Origin: Curtobacterium sp. MCBA15_008
Lineage (GTDB): Bacteria; Actinomycetota; Actinomycetes; Actinomycetales; Microbacteriaceae
Reading direction: 5' to 3'
DNA: 64,000 bases
NCBI RefSeq assembly: GCF_001865065.1
Contig: NZ_MJGN01000034.1
Span: 169,389-233,388 of the forward strand
The translations under genes were made by a program, and so were the position numbers. Below the pieces are notes generated by a model. That model did no database searches. It saw only the letters and a list, made by a program, of their open reading frames with translations, and was not told where the DNA came from. This document shows, in pieces, positions 42,360 through 50,190 of this stretch. Positions within the stretch are counted from its first letter, which is position 1. Each line of letters starts with the position of its first letter.

Positions 42360-43409
42360 ATGGCGAACCGCAAGCGCACAACGCAGTCACAGCGCGTCAC
42401 CATGAAGGACGTCGCGCGCCACGCTGGCGTGTCCCAGCCGACGGTGTCGTTCGTCCTTAACGATCGCCGGGACGTTTCAATCGCTGCCGAGACGCGCACT
42501 CGTGTCCTCGAGGCCGCGAAGGAGCTGAACTTCCAGCCCAACCGGGCGGCGCAGTCGCTGCGATCGAATCGGTCCTACACAGTTGGTGTGATCGCCGATC
42601 GGCTTGTCTCCCAGCCCTACGCGGGTCACATCGTGCTCGGCGTGCAGCAGGCCGTGCAGGAGGCCGGATACGTGTGCTTCGTGGTCGAGACCGCGCAGAC
42701 GTCCGACGGAGGCAAAGCTGCCGTCGAGAACCTCGTTCAGCAAGGAGTCGCTGGCCTGGTCTACGCAGCGCCCGGGCCCGAGTACGTCACCCCGGTTGCC
42801 GGACTCGACGCGGTCCCAACGGTCTTCGTCAACTGCTTCCCACCCGAGGACGCATCCGCAGTCACCGTGCTCGCCGACGAGTACCAGGGCGGGTACGACG
42901 TCGCCGCCGCCGTCTTCGCAGCCGGCCACACCACCGTCGCCTTCCTCGGCGGCCCTGAGGACGACTACGCCTGCCAAGAACGAAAGCGCGGACTCGAGCG
43001 CGCCGCCGCCGACGCGGGCATCCCGTCGACACAGATCAGGATCACGTTCGGCACCTTCCAGGTGGGATCCGGCTATGACCTCGCGGTCGAGGCCCTCGAC
43101 GACGTGGCCATCCGTCCGACGGCGATCATCTGCGGAAACGACCGCATGGCGGTCGGCGCTCTGATGGCTGCTCAGGCACTGGGAATGCGATGCCCGGAGG
43201 ACATCAGCATCGTCGGCTTCGACGACCAACCCGACCTCGCCGACCAGATGCACCCACCGCTCACCACCGTCGCGCTGCCGCACCAGCAGATGGGCTTTGA
43301 AGCCGGAACTCTGCTGCTAGCGGAGGCGGAACAGCCCGGCCGACACCTCGTGCCCTGCGAATACGTCGCCCGCAGCTCGCTTGCGGCCCCACGACCCGAA
43401 GGAACTTGA
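42360..43409 (+). CDS. LacI-family regulator of the fructan locus
   Basis: 349 residues. The N-terminal LacI HTH (VTMKDVARHAGVSQPTVSFV, about residues 13-32) with hinge helix (FQPNRAAQSLRSNRS) is followed by a periplasmic-binding-like sensor domain (TVGVIADRL, GLVYAAPGP, AIICGNDRMAVG, ISIVGFDD). GGAGG precedes the ATG. It probably represses three transcription units bearing AATACGTATT and is induced by a fructan-derived sugar. The downstream GH32 gene starts at the next base after its stop. Confidence 0.9.
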   Translation: MANRKRTTQSQRVTMKDVARHAGVSQPTVSFVLNDRRDVSIAAETRTRVLEAAKELNFQPNRAAQSLRSNRSYTVGVIADRLVSQPYAGHIVLGVQQAVQEAGYVCFVVETAQTSDGGKAAVENLVQQGVAGLVYAAPGPEYVTPVAGLDAVPTVFVNCFPPEDASAVTVLADEYQGGYDVAAAVFAAGHTTVAFLGGPEDDYACQERKRGLERAAADAGIPSTQIRITFGTFQVGSGYDLAVEALDDVAIRPTAIICGNDRMAVGALMAAQALGMRCPEDISIVGFDDQPDLADQMHPPLTTVALPHQQMGFEAGTLLLAEAEQPGRHLVPCEYVARSSLAAPRPEGT

Positions 43410-44882
43410 ATGACGCTCCCGTCCAGCACCCATTTCCGGCCCCCGAACGGCTACGTCGGCGACGTCATCCCGTTTGAACACGAAGGCACCGCGTGGTTGT
43501 TCTACCTGCTCGACGAACGGCCGGACGCTCCGCCGCTCAAGCGAGCAACGGGCATGCCCTGGGCGGTCGTGACCACAACCGACTTCGTCACCTTCACCGA
43601 CAAGGGCGTGGTACTGCCCTCCGGCGGCCCCGACGCGAGCGACTTTGACTGCTACACCGGCAGCGTTGTTCGTGATGAGGAGGGAACGCTGCACTTGTTC
43701 TACACGGGGCACAATCCCCGTATCAAGACCGGACCCGATGGCGGCTTCAAGGACGCGCAGGTTGTCGCGCACGCGACGTCATCCGGTGATTTGACCGACT
43801 GGACCAAGCATCCCGAGTGGGACTTCCCCGCACTCGCTGGCTACTCCCCCGAAGACTGGCGAGACCCTTTCGTCTTCCGTCCCAATGCCGACCGGCCCTG
43901 GCAGATGCTCCTCGCCACTCGGCGACCGGACGAGCCGTATCGGCGTTCCGGCGTCGTGGCACGGCTCGAGTCTGACGACCTCATCACCTGGCGAGACGCT
44001 GACCCCATCTGGGAACCACACCGCTTCATCACCCAGGAGTGCCCTGACGTGTTCCAGTGGGGCGAGTGGTGGTACCTCGTGTACTCGGAGTTCTCCGACG
44101 CGTTCTGCACCCGCTACCGCATCGCGAAGTCACCGGACGGCCCATGGTTTGCGCCGGCTGATGACACCGTCGACGGCCGAGCCTTCTACGCCGCGAAGAC
44201 CGTCGCACTCGACGACCAGCGGTACTTCGTCGGGTGGATCGCGTCCAAGGAAGACCAGCGGGATGGCGGCGCGTGGCAGTGGGCCGGGACCATGGCCACA
44301 CTGCAAGCCCACCAGCGGACGGACGGGTCGCTGCGGTTCGACCTCCCCGACGGCATCAAGGCGGCATACACCGAGGAGATCGATCTCACGGCACACCTCG
44401 AACCGGTCAACGGTGCTGCAGCGACCGTGGGCGCTGGCGCAGCGACCCGGTACGCGTCCTGGGTCGGGCCCGAGCTCCCGACCGAGGCGCTCCTGGCGGT
44501 GGACCTGACACTCGACGCAGACACCAGGTCGTTCGGCGTACTCCTGCGTACCAGCGACGACGGCGAAGAGGGCTACGCCCTGCGCTTCGAGCCGGATCGG
44601 AACTGGCTCGTGCTGGACCGCTGGCCGCGCGGCAGCACTGGCACCGAGCAGTGGCAGATCCTCGGCGACGTTCCGCACGCCGTCGAGCTCGAGCGCCCGG
44701 TGGAGCTCGCCCCAGGCGCGCATCACCTCGAGGTGCAGTTGGACGGGGACATCTGTGTCGCCATCGTCGACGGGGCCGTCGCGTTGAGCACGCGTCTCTA
44801 CGATCGCCCCGCGGGGCGCGTCGGTGTCTTCGCGCAGGACGGCGCGTTCACCCTTGATCGTCTGACGGTCAGTACTCGCTAG
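43410..44882 (+). CDS. Cytoplasmic GH32-like enzyme with atypical first motif
   Basis: 490 residues, no signal peptide. The first GH32 block is GYVGDVIPF instead of NDPNG, but its Asp (Asp18) is kept. The stabiliser WRDPFVF and acid/base QECPDVF blocks are normal. The C-terminal beta-sandwich includes HHLEVQLDGDICVAIVDG. GH32 relatives with G-D-x-x-P-F are annotated as fructosidases but rarely characterised. It is co-transcribed with lacI (stop and start adjacent) and ends before a bidirectional hairpin. Confidence 0.85.
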   Translation: MTLPSSTHFRPPNGYVGDVIPFEHEGTAWLFYLLDERPDAPPLKRATGMPWAVVTTTDFVTFTDKGVVLPSGGPDASDFDCYTGSVVRDEEGTLHLFYTGHNPRIKTGPDGGFKDAQVVAHATSSGDLTDWTKHPEWDFPALAGYSPEDWRDPFVFRPNADRPWQMLLATRRPDEPYRRSGVVARLESDDLITWRDADPIWEPHRFITQECPDVFQWGEWWYLVYSEFSDAFCTRYRIAKSPDGPWFAPADDTVDGRAFYAAKTVALDDQRYFVGWIASKEDQRDGGAWQWAGTMATLQAHQRTDGSLRFDLPDGIKAAYTEEIDLTAHLEPVNGAAATVGAGAATRYASWVGPELPTEALLAVDLTLDADTRSFGVLLRTSDDGEEGYALRFEPDRNWLVLDRWPRGSTGTEQWQILGDVPHAVELERPVELAPGAHHLEVQLDGDICVAIVDGAVALSTRLYDRPAGRVGVFAQDGAFTLDRLTVSTR

Positions 44883-44893
44883 CGCCAGCATCG

Positions 44894-44935
44894 ACGAAGT
44901 GCGCCTGCCCCGGATCGCGGGCAGGCGCACTTCGT
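44894..44935. terminator. Bidirectional terminator between two convergent GH32 genes
   Basis: ACGAAGTGCGCCTGCCC (44894-44910) and its complement (44919-44935) form a 17-bp perfect stem with an 8-nt loop, placed centrally in the 61-bp gap between the stops. Confidence 0.88.
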
Positions 44936-44943
44936 TCGTTGCG

Positions 44944-47430
44944 CTACTTCCAGATCGACTTGAGGTTCCAGGCTCGGAGGTCGTCGACGCGGGCTGTACC
45001 ACCCGTAGCGAAAGCGCTGACACCGGTGCTGGTCGAGTCCGGGAAGATCTGGTCGGTGAGGACCACTTGGCCGTTCGCGCCGAACACCTCGATCGAAGAG
45101 GCGTCAACCAGGATCCGTAGATCCAAGCCACCGCGGGTCAACTGCAGCGGCGCATCGCTGCGTGATGCGAACGCGCTGCTGAAGGCCACGTTCCCAGAGC
45201 GGGTGCGATCGATGAACACCGTTCCGGTGCTCGTGTCGTACCCAACCTGCGTGTACTGTCCGGCACCAGTTCGCACGTTGAGGCCGAAGGTCTTCGCCGA
45301 ACCTGCGGTGAGGTGGGCCTGCACATCGAGAGTCTGGCCTGTCACCGGGAGCGCTGTCGTCGTGTTCGCGACAGAGACGTTCTTCACCCGCGCAGGACGA
45401 CCCGCGTGCAGCTTGTCGATACCGTCGACGGGCTGTTCGACGATCTTGAGCTTCCCATCGATGGTCCGCAGTGACAGGGCGCGCGGGAACGTCTCGGCGC
45501 CCTGCCATGGGGACGTCGGCACGTTTGAGGCGTACGCCCAGTTGTTCATCCAGGCGATGGCGATGCGCTCCCCGTTGGGGGCGTTCTCCCACGTGTTCTC
45601 CGCGTAGAAGTCAGCCCCGTAGTCCAACCAGTTGGCACGCTGGTACCGGGTCAATGCCGGCGCATCGCTCTGCGAGAACCCGTCGGCGAGGATGTGGCCC
45701 CATCCGCCGGTGGCGTTGTCAACGATCTGGAGCTGCGCTTGCCTGCCGCGCAGGTCGGCGATGTTCCACGACGTCCAATCCAGCGTCTCGCTGTTTGCAC
45801 CGGTCGCAGTGCGAACAGCCTTCCCGTCGACGAGGAGGTTCACCGTGGTCTGCGTGTCCCAGGGAGCGGCTTTCTGGTGCGCGGCGATGATCTGCCCAAC
45901 CATGAGGTGACCCCAGCCGCCCGTGCCGTCGTTGTCGTCGACAACCTGAATCTGCGCGTCCTTGCCTTGGTACGCCGTGGCGTCGAGGCTTGCCCATCGA
46001 AGCGTCCCGGTGCCGTCGCCGGTGACTGACTGCACGACCTTGCCGTCAACGATCAGGTTGACGGCCGTGGGGTTCGCCTGTCCCCACGGGTGGTCGCCGC
46101 CGGCGATCTGCAGGTCGATGTAGGGCTTCGTGACCGTGAACGTCGGCGACGTGACCGTGCCGGTCCCGGCATCCCCATCCGGGGTGAACGTGTCCAGCAC
46201 CGAGCTGCCGATCTGGTTCGGCAGTGATTCCTTTGTCGGCCCGGCGCCGATGAAGGAACCGGTCGCGGTCCAACCCTCACCGTAGGTGGGGCCGGCGAAG
46301 TCAGCGAGGACAGATCCGCTCGGAACCGTCCCTGCTGGAACGGAGCCTGGGATAGCGGGGTTGTTGCCTCCGCCGACGAGGAAGTTCAGGCGCGCTTTGT
46401 TGAGCGTGAACGGTGCCGAGGTGAGCGTCCCGGTTGCTCCGTCACCCCCGTTGTAGCTGTCAACGAGGTACTTGTCCTGGAAGCCTGCGACGGCCTGCTG
46501 GTCAGGGAGGGCACCGGCTGCGGGTGCCGCGCCGAACGCGGAGCCGGTCGCGGTCCAGCCCGCGTAGGTTCCCGACTCGAAGTCGGCCACTGTCGCGCCG
46601 GCTGGAGCGGTGTAGGTCGCCGGGCCATCCGGGGTGAACGATGTACCGTCGAACTGCCCGGTGAAGTACTGGACACCTGTGCTGCCGACACTGACGCTGA
46701 GCACCCACTTGATCTGCCGCTTGTTGCCATCCACGGGCAGTGCGTAGAGGTCGGGCATCTCCCAGACGCCGCTGGTTGCGCCGCGCGGACCGAAGTCGCT
46801 GGCGTGTGTCCACGACTTCAGGTCCTTCGACGTGTAGAAGGCGATTTTGTACTGATCGGAGAGGGTGACCGCCATCACCCACTCCTTCTTCGGCGCGTAC
46901 CAGAACACCTTCGGGTCGCGGAAGTTCGTCGACTGGAGGTCGAGGACCGGATTGCCGGCGTACCGCGTCCACGTGCGGCCGTGATCGGTGCTGTATGCCA
47001 GCGACTGCGACTGGATGCCGGTTCCGGCCTGGACGCTGGTGTAGAACGCCACCATGGCTGGGTTCTTCTTGGTTCCGAAGCCGCTGGTGTTGCCGTTGTC
47101 GACAACCGCTCCCCCGCTGAAGAACGCGTTGCTACCCGGGTCTGGCTCAGGCCCCTTCACCGGGATGTTCTCCCAGTGGACCAGGTCTTTGCTCACTGCT
47201 CCCTCCCACGTGCCGTAGCTGAACAGGTAGTAGAGCCCGTCGTCGTAGACGAGGCCGTTCGGGTCCCCGATCCAGCCGGACGGTAGTGAGTAGTGGAACT
47301 GGGGCCGGTACGTCTCGTGGTACTGGCTGGTATCGGCCGAGCTCGCTGTCGCGGTCACGGTCGCGAGAACCAGCGCCCCCGATATCGCTGCCGCCGCGAT
47401 CACGCTGATGCGTTGAAGTGGTCGAAACAT
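44944..47430 (-). CDS. Sec-exported GH32 fructanase with domain insertion
   Basis: 828 residues with a Sec signal (FRPLQRISVIAAAAISGALV, cleavage near ASSA). GH32 motifs: WIGDPNG (Asp56), FRDPKV and WEMPDLY (Met instead of Cys in ECPD). After the third-fourth blade region (about residue 285) the propeller is interrupted by roughly 270 residues containing a duplicated module that starts ATVADFESGTYAGWTATGS / VLADFAGPTYGEGWTATGS and has GGWGH repeats. The propeller then resumes at FYAENTW, followed by WMNNWAYASN and the C-terminal sandwich (LRILVDASSIEVF). Extracellular levan or inulin degradation is likely. Its own promoter carries a LacI site. The ATG at 47430 is preceded by AGAGGAAGG. Confidence 0.88.
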   Translation of the reverse strand: MFRPLQRISVIAAAAISGALVLATVTATASSADTSQYHETYRPQFHYSLPSGWIGDPNGLVYDDGLYYLFSYGTWEGAVSKDLVHWENIPVKGPEPDPGSNAFFSGGAVVDNGNTSGFGTKKNPAMVAFYTSVQAGTGIQSQSLAYSTDHGRTWTRYAGNPVLDLQSTNFRDPKVFWYAPKKEWVMAVTLSDQYKIAFYTSKDLKSWTHASDFGPRGATSGVWEMPDLYALPVDGNKRQIKWVLSVSVGSTGVQYFTGQFDGTSFTPDGPATYTAPAGATVADFESGTYAGWTATGSAFGAAPAAGALPDQQAVAGFQDKYLVDSYNGGDGATGTLTSAPFTLNKARLNFLVGGGNNPAIPGSVPAGTVPSGSVLADFAGPTYGEGWTATGSFIGAGPTKESLPNQIGSSVLDTFTPDGDAGTGTVTSPTFTVTKPYIDLQIAGGDHPWGQANPTAVNLIVDGKVVQSVTGDGTGTLRWASLDATAYQGKDAQIQVVDDNDGTGGWGHLMVGQIIAAHQKAAPWDTQTTVNLLVDGKAVRTATGANSETLDWTSWNIADLRGRQAQLQIVDNATGGWGHILADGFSQSDAPALTRYQRANWLDYGADFYAENTWENAPNGERIAIAWMNNWAYASNVPTSPWQGAETFPRALSLRTIDGKLKIVEQPVDGIDKLHAGRPARVKNVSVANTTTALPVTGQTLDVQAHLTAGSAKTFGLNVRTGAGQYTQVGYDTSTGTVFIDRTRSGNVAFSSAFASRSDAPLQLTRGGLDLRILVDASSIEVFGANGQVVLTDQIFPDSTSTGVSAFATGGTARVDDLRAWNLKSIWK

Positions 47431-47450
47431 GTCGCTTGGAGCCTTCCTCT

Positions 47451-47496
47451 CTGGAGACCATCGAGTCTGGAGACCATCGAGTCTGGAGACTATTGA
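47451..47496. repeat. 16-bp tandem repeat in the leader of the Sec-exported GH32 gene
   Basis: CTGGAGACCATCGAGT repeats at 47451-47466 and 47467-47482, with a third partial copy (CTGGAGACTATTGAG) at 47483-47497. It lies between the LacI operator and the ribosome binding site, so it is transcribed in the 5' leader. Confidence 0.8.
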
Positions 47497-47512
47497 GCTA
47501 ATACGTATTAGC
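47497..47512. promoter_or_regulatory. LacI-type operator of the exported GH32 gene
   Basis: GCTAATACGTATTAGC is a perfect 16-bp palindrome with the same core as the two sites at 42.3 kb. It lies about 67 nt upstream of the GH32 start codon. No gene is seen between it and the ArsR gene. Confidence 0.82.
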
Positions 47513-47643
47513 ACCTCCTAGTTATTCATCCTGCACGCGGCGGGCTACCTGGTCAAGGCATAACGCACGCGAAGGCGACATCTCGTGCAGCGTCCGATCC
47601 TCCACCGAACATGACGCGTCAGCGGCGACTGTATAGTCACCTC

Positions 47644-47997
47644 ATGCTGACCATAGCTTCTCGGCTCGACGCCATGAACCGGGTCGGGCGGGCTCTCGCC
47701 GACCCCACCCGGGCGCGCATCCTGGTCCGGCTCCTCGACGGTCCCGGCTACCCGGCTCGGCTGGCGAGTGAGCTCGAACTCACCCGGACGAACGTGTCGA
47801 ACCACCTGGCATGTCTACGCGGCTGCGGCATCGTGGTCGCTGCACCCGAGGGGCGCAGCACCCGATACGAGATCGCAGATCCGCACCTGACGCGCGCACT
47901 GGAAGCCCTGGTCGACGTCGTCCTCGCCGTCGATGACGGCGCCGCGTGCACCGACGCCGACTGCGACGTCCCGCTCTGCTGCGGAGTCGGCGCATGA
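47644..47997 (+). CDS. ArsR/SmtB-family metal sensor (CmtR-like)
   Basis: 117 residues with a winged HTH (PARLASELELTRTNVSNHLACLRGCGIV). The metal-binding Cys are at the C-terminal end (AACTDADCDVPLCC) plus Cys in LACLRGC, the pattern of the Cd/Pb-sensing CmtR type. TATAGT at 47632-47637 lies 6 nt before the ATG, so transcription probably starts at the start codon (leaderless). The CDF transporter gene overlaps by ATGA. Derepression by a soft metal is expected. Confidence 0.85.
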   Translation: MLTIASRLDAMNRVGRALADPTRARILVRLLDGPGYPARLASELELTRTNVSNHLACLRGCGIVVAAPEGRSTRYEIADPHLTRALEALVDVVLAVDDGAACTDADCDVPLCCGVGA

Positions 47998-48677
47998 GCG
48001 CAACCGTGCAGCTCACCACGCCGTCCTCTGACGCGAGGCGTCTGCTGTTGCAGCGCCGGGTGCGGTGGATCGTGGCGGCGACGATCACGTACAATGTGGT
48101 CGAGGCCGTCGTCGCGATCGCCGCCGGGTCGGTGGCGTCCTCGACGGCGCTGATCGGGTTCGGGCTGGATTCGATCGTGGAGGTCCTCTCCGCGGCCGCG
48201 GTCGCGTGGCAGTTCGCCGGCCGCAACCCCGAAGCGCGCGAACGCACCGCGTTGAAGGTGATCGCGGTGTCCTTCTTCGGACTCGCGATCTACGTCACCG
48301 GGGACGCGGTCCTGACCTTCACCGGATTCCGATCACCGGAGCACAGCACCGTCGGGATCATCCTCGCCGCGGTCAGCCTCGCGGTCATGCCGTTCCTGAG
48401 CCTCCTCGAGCGCCGAACGGGGAAGGAGCTCGGATCAGCGTCCGCGGTCGCCGACTCCAAGCAGACCCTGATCTGTTCCTACCTGTCCGCCGCGGTGCTG
48501 GTCGGCCTGCTGTTGAACACCCTGTTCGGATGGTCGTGGGCTGACCCGGTCGCGGGGCTCGTCGTGGTCGTTTTCGCGGTCCGCGAAGGACTCGAAGCCT
48601 GGCGCGGGGACGCCTGCAAGCAGCCCGTCACCGCCCTCACCGACGAGCGGCCCGCGGAGTCCTGCGACTGCTGCTGA
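47994..48677 (+). CDS. Cation diffusion facilitator, metal efflux
   Basis: 227 residues with five to six hydrophobic helices and CDF motifs FGLDSIVEVLSAAAVAW (Asp in helix 2) and ASAVADSKQTLICS (Asp in helix 5). The protein lacks the usual cytoplasmic C-terminal domain and ends instead in a short Cys tail, ESCDCC. The ATG overlaps the arsR-type stop, so sensor and pump are coupled. Proton-driven export of Cd, Zn or Pb is likely; which metal is not visible. Confidence 0.85.
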   Translation: MSATVQLTTPSSDARRLLLQRRVRWIVAATITYNVVEAVVAIAAGSVASSTALIGFGLDSIVEVLSAAAVAWQFAGRNPEARERTALKVIAVSFFGLAIYVTGDAVLTFTGFRSPEHSTVGIILAAVSLAVMPFLSLLERRTGKELGSASAVADSKQTLICSYLSAAVLVGLLLNTLFGWSWADPVAGLVVVVFAVREGLEAWRGDACKQPVTALTDERPAESCDCC

Positions 48678-48714
48678 GAGCGACTTCTGGTGCATACTGG
48701 TGGTGTCGTCAGAC

Positions 48715-48807
48715 CCGGCAGTGGGGCTTGCCGGACCTAACCTCGACATCCGTCGACAACAGTCCCTATCTCAGCTCGTCGCGCTTCCGCGCGCCTGAGG
48801 TAGGGGA
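48715..48807 (+). promoter_or_regulatory. Structured leader of the crcB pair with sequestered ribosome binding site
   Basis: Two hairpins: CCGGCA/TGCCGG (48715-48720 with 48729-48734), and an 11-bp stem CCCTATCTCAG (48764-48774) with CTGAGGTAGGG (48795-48805), closed inside by CGCGC/GCGCG (48780-48784 with 48789-48793). The 3' arm contains AGGGG, the ribosome binding site of the first crcB gene, seven bases before the ATG. This is a plausible on/off switch. The consensus of the known fluoride riboswitch (GAUG and the terminal CUCCUAC) is not seen. Confidence 0.55.
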
Positions 48808-48811
48808 ACCG

Positions 48812-49324
48812 ATGACCAACGATCACCACTCGCCATACCAAGGCCTGCCCGAGGTTCGCCTTCCAAGCGACCCGGATGTGGACGTCTCCGACCCGGAACC
48901 CACACCACGGCCGGTGCACCTGCGATGGCGGTCCCTCGGCATCGTCGCCCTCGGCGGTGCCGCCGGCACCGCACTCCGTGACGTCATCAGCAGCCTCCTC
49001 CCCGCCGACAACGGGGTGACCTGGGCGATCTTCTGGATCAACATCGCCGGAGCGTTCCTGCTCGGCCTCCTCCTGGAAGCCCTCGCCCACCGCGGCCCCG
49101 ACGAGGGCCGACGCCGCACCCTCCGGCTCCTCCTCGGCACCGGTGTCCTCGGCGGGTTCACCACCTACAGCACCCTCGCCACCACCACTGCGTCACTACT
49201 CCTCCACGGACATGCCCTCACCGGCGCCGGCTACGCACTCCTGACGGTCCTCAGCGGCGCGGCGGCGACCGCCGCCGGCCTCCTTGCCGCAGCGCTGATC
49301 CGCCCTCGGGAGGTGCGAGCATGA
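48812..49324 (+). CDS. crcB: Fluoride channel subunit CrcB/FluC 1
   Basis: 170 residues. An unusual 35-residue polar N-terminal extension precedes four hydrophobic helices. Fluc signature: WAIFWINIAGAFLLGLLLE and the GGFTTYSTLA break with the fluoride-path Thr/Phe. Fluc proteins export fluoride as dual-topology dimers. The start overlaps nothing upstream. Its stop overlaps the second subunit (ATGA), so a heterodimer is likely. Confidence 0.9.
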   Translation: MTNDHHSPYQGLPEVRLPSDPDVDVSDPEPTPRPVHLRWRSLGIVALGGAAGTALRDVISSLLPADNGVTWAIFWINIAGAFLLGLLLEALAHRGPDEGRRRTLRLLLGTGVLGGFTTYSTLATTTASLLLHGHALTGAGYALLTVLSGAAATAAGLLAAALIRPREVRA

Positions 49325-49692
49325 GCGCGCTCCTAGTCCTCGCCGTCGCTGTCGCGGGCGGCGTCGGCGCCGCCGGACGGTTCTTCCTCGACGGCCTCAT
49401 CAACCGGGGACACCAATTCCGGCTCCCCGTCGGAACCCTGACGATCAACATCACCGGCTCGTTCCTACTCGGCATCATCACCGGAGCCGGCGCGCACCTC
49501 GGAGCTACCCCAGTGGCGATCCTCGGCACCGGGCTCCTGGGCGGCTACACCACGTTCAGCACCGCCAGCGTCGAAACCGTCCGTCTAGCTCGTGCGGGTC
49601 GGGCCGGTGCGGCCGTCGTCAACGGGCTCGGCATGCTCATCGCAGCCGTCGGGGCCGCCGCGGTCGGCATCACCCTTGGAACGCTTGCATGA
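49321..49692 (+). CDS. crcB: Fluoride channel subunit CrcB/FluC 2
   Basis: 123 residues, four helices. Conserved LPVGTLTINITGSFLLGII (the Asn of the pore and the central Na+ site region) and GGYTTFSTASVE. Pairs of crcB genes encode the two opposite-oriented halves of one channel. It is coupled to the first by a 4-nt overlap. Confidence 0.92.
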   Translation: MSALLVLAVAVAGGVGAAGRFFLDGLINRGHQFRLPVGTLTINITGSFLLGIITGAGAHLGATPVAILGTGLLGGYTTFSTASVETVRLARAGRAGAAVVNGLGMLIAAVGAAAVGITLGTLA

Positions 49693-49713
49693 GAGCGTGA
49701 ACCACTGAGACCG

Positions 49714-49773
49714 CCGCGGGGAGGCAATGGCGCCGAGTGATCGCCAGAGGTCGTTCCCTCCGCCTCCCCGCGG
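49714..49773 (+). terminator. Long-loop inverted repeat after crcB
   Basis: CCGCGGGGAGGC (49714-49725) and GCCTCCCCGCGG (49762-49773), 12-bp perfect stem with a 36-nt loop, starting 21 nt after the stop. The rest of 49774-49920 shows no gene. Confidence 0.5.
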
Positions 49774-49920
49774 CCCACCAAAGAGCTGGCCCATCGTGGC
49801 TCCCAAATTCAGCTCTATGGCACCCCTCACATCCCGCAACCTCTACCGGTTGCACTCATCGCGGCGCACCATGGGGCAGCGGAGCTTCCGCTGAGGCAGC
49901 GACCTGATTGGAGGTGCTGC

Positions 49921-50172
49921 ATGAACTGGCAAGAGGTTCTCGACGTCGGCCGAGCCGACGCCCAAGCTCATCGACAGCAAGCCGCACTCGAACGAGCGGA
50001 CGCTGTCACCTGCGCCCGGCAGGCGACGACCGCGCTCGACGCTGACGTTGGAGTGCTGTGGTTGATGCGCGCAATGCAGCGGCGTTCAGCAGCAGTGAGC
50101 AGCGACGCGGCGTCGGATATCAGTGACCGCATCGCCGACCACGCGGAACGCGTTCTCGACCCCACAAGCTGA
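49921..50172 (+). CDS. Hypothetical protein, 83 aa
   Basis: No family recognised. Helical, Ala/Asp/Arg-rich soluble protein (VLDVGRADAQAHRQQAALER). The strong GGAGGTGC ribosome binding site before the ATG supports translation. It is the last complete gene of the accessory block: 18 nt after its stop begins the truncated ABC binding-protein gene. Confidence 0.5.
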   Translation: MNWQEVLDVGRADAQAHRQQAALERADAVTCARQATTALDADVGVLWLMRAMQRRSAAVSSDAASDISDRIADHAERVLDPTS

Positions 50173-50190
50173 TTTCCCCCGTCCCGTTAG

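Noticed and set aside
48678..48811. Fluoride (crcB) riboswitch upstream of the crcB pair
   Set aside because: The conserved GAUG core and the terminal CUCCUAC segment are not present in a recognisable arrangement. I record the region as an unassigned structured leader instead.
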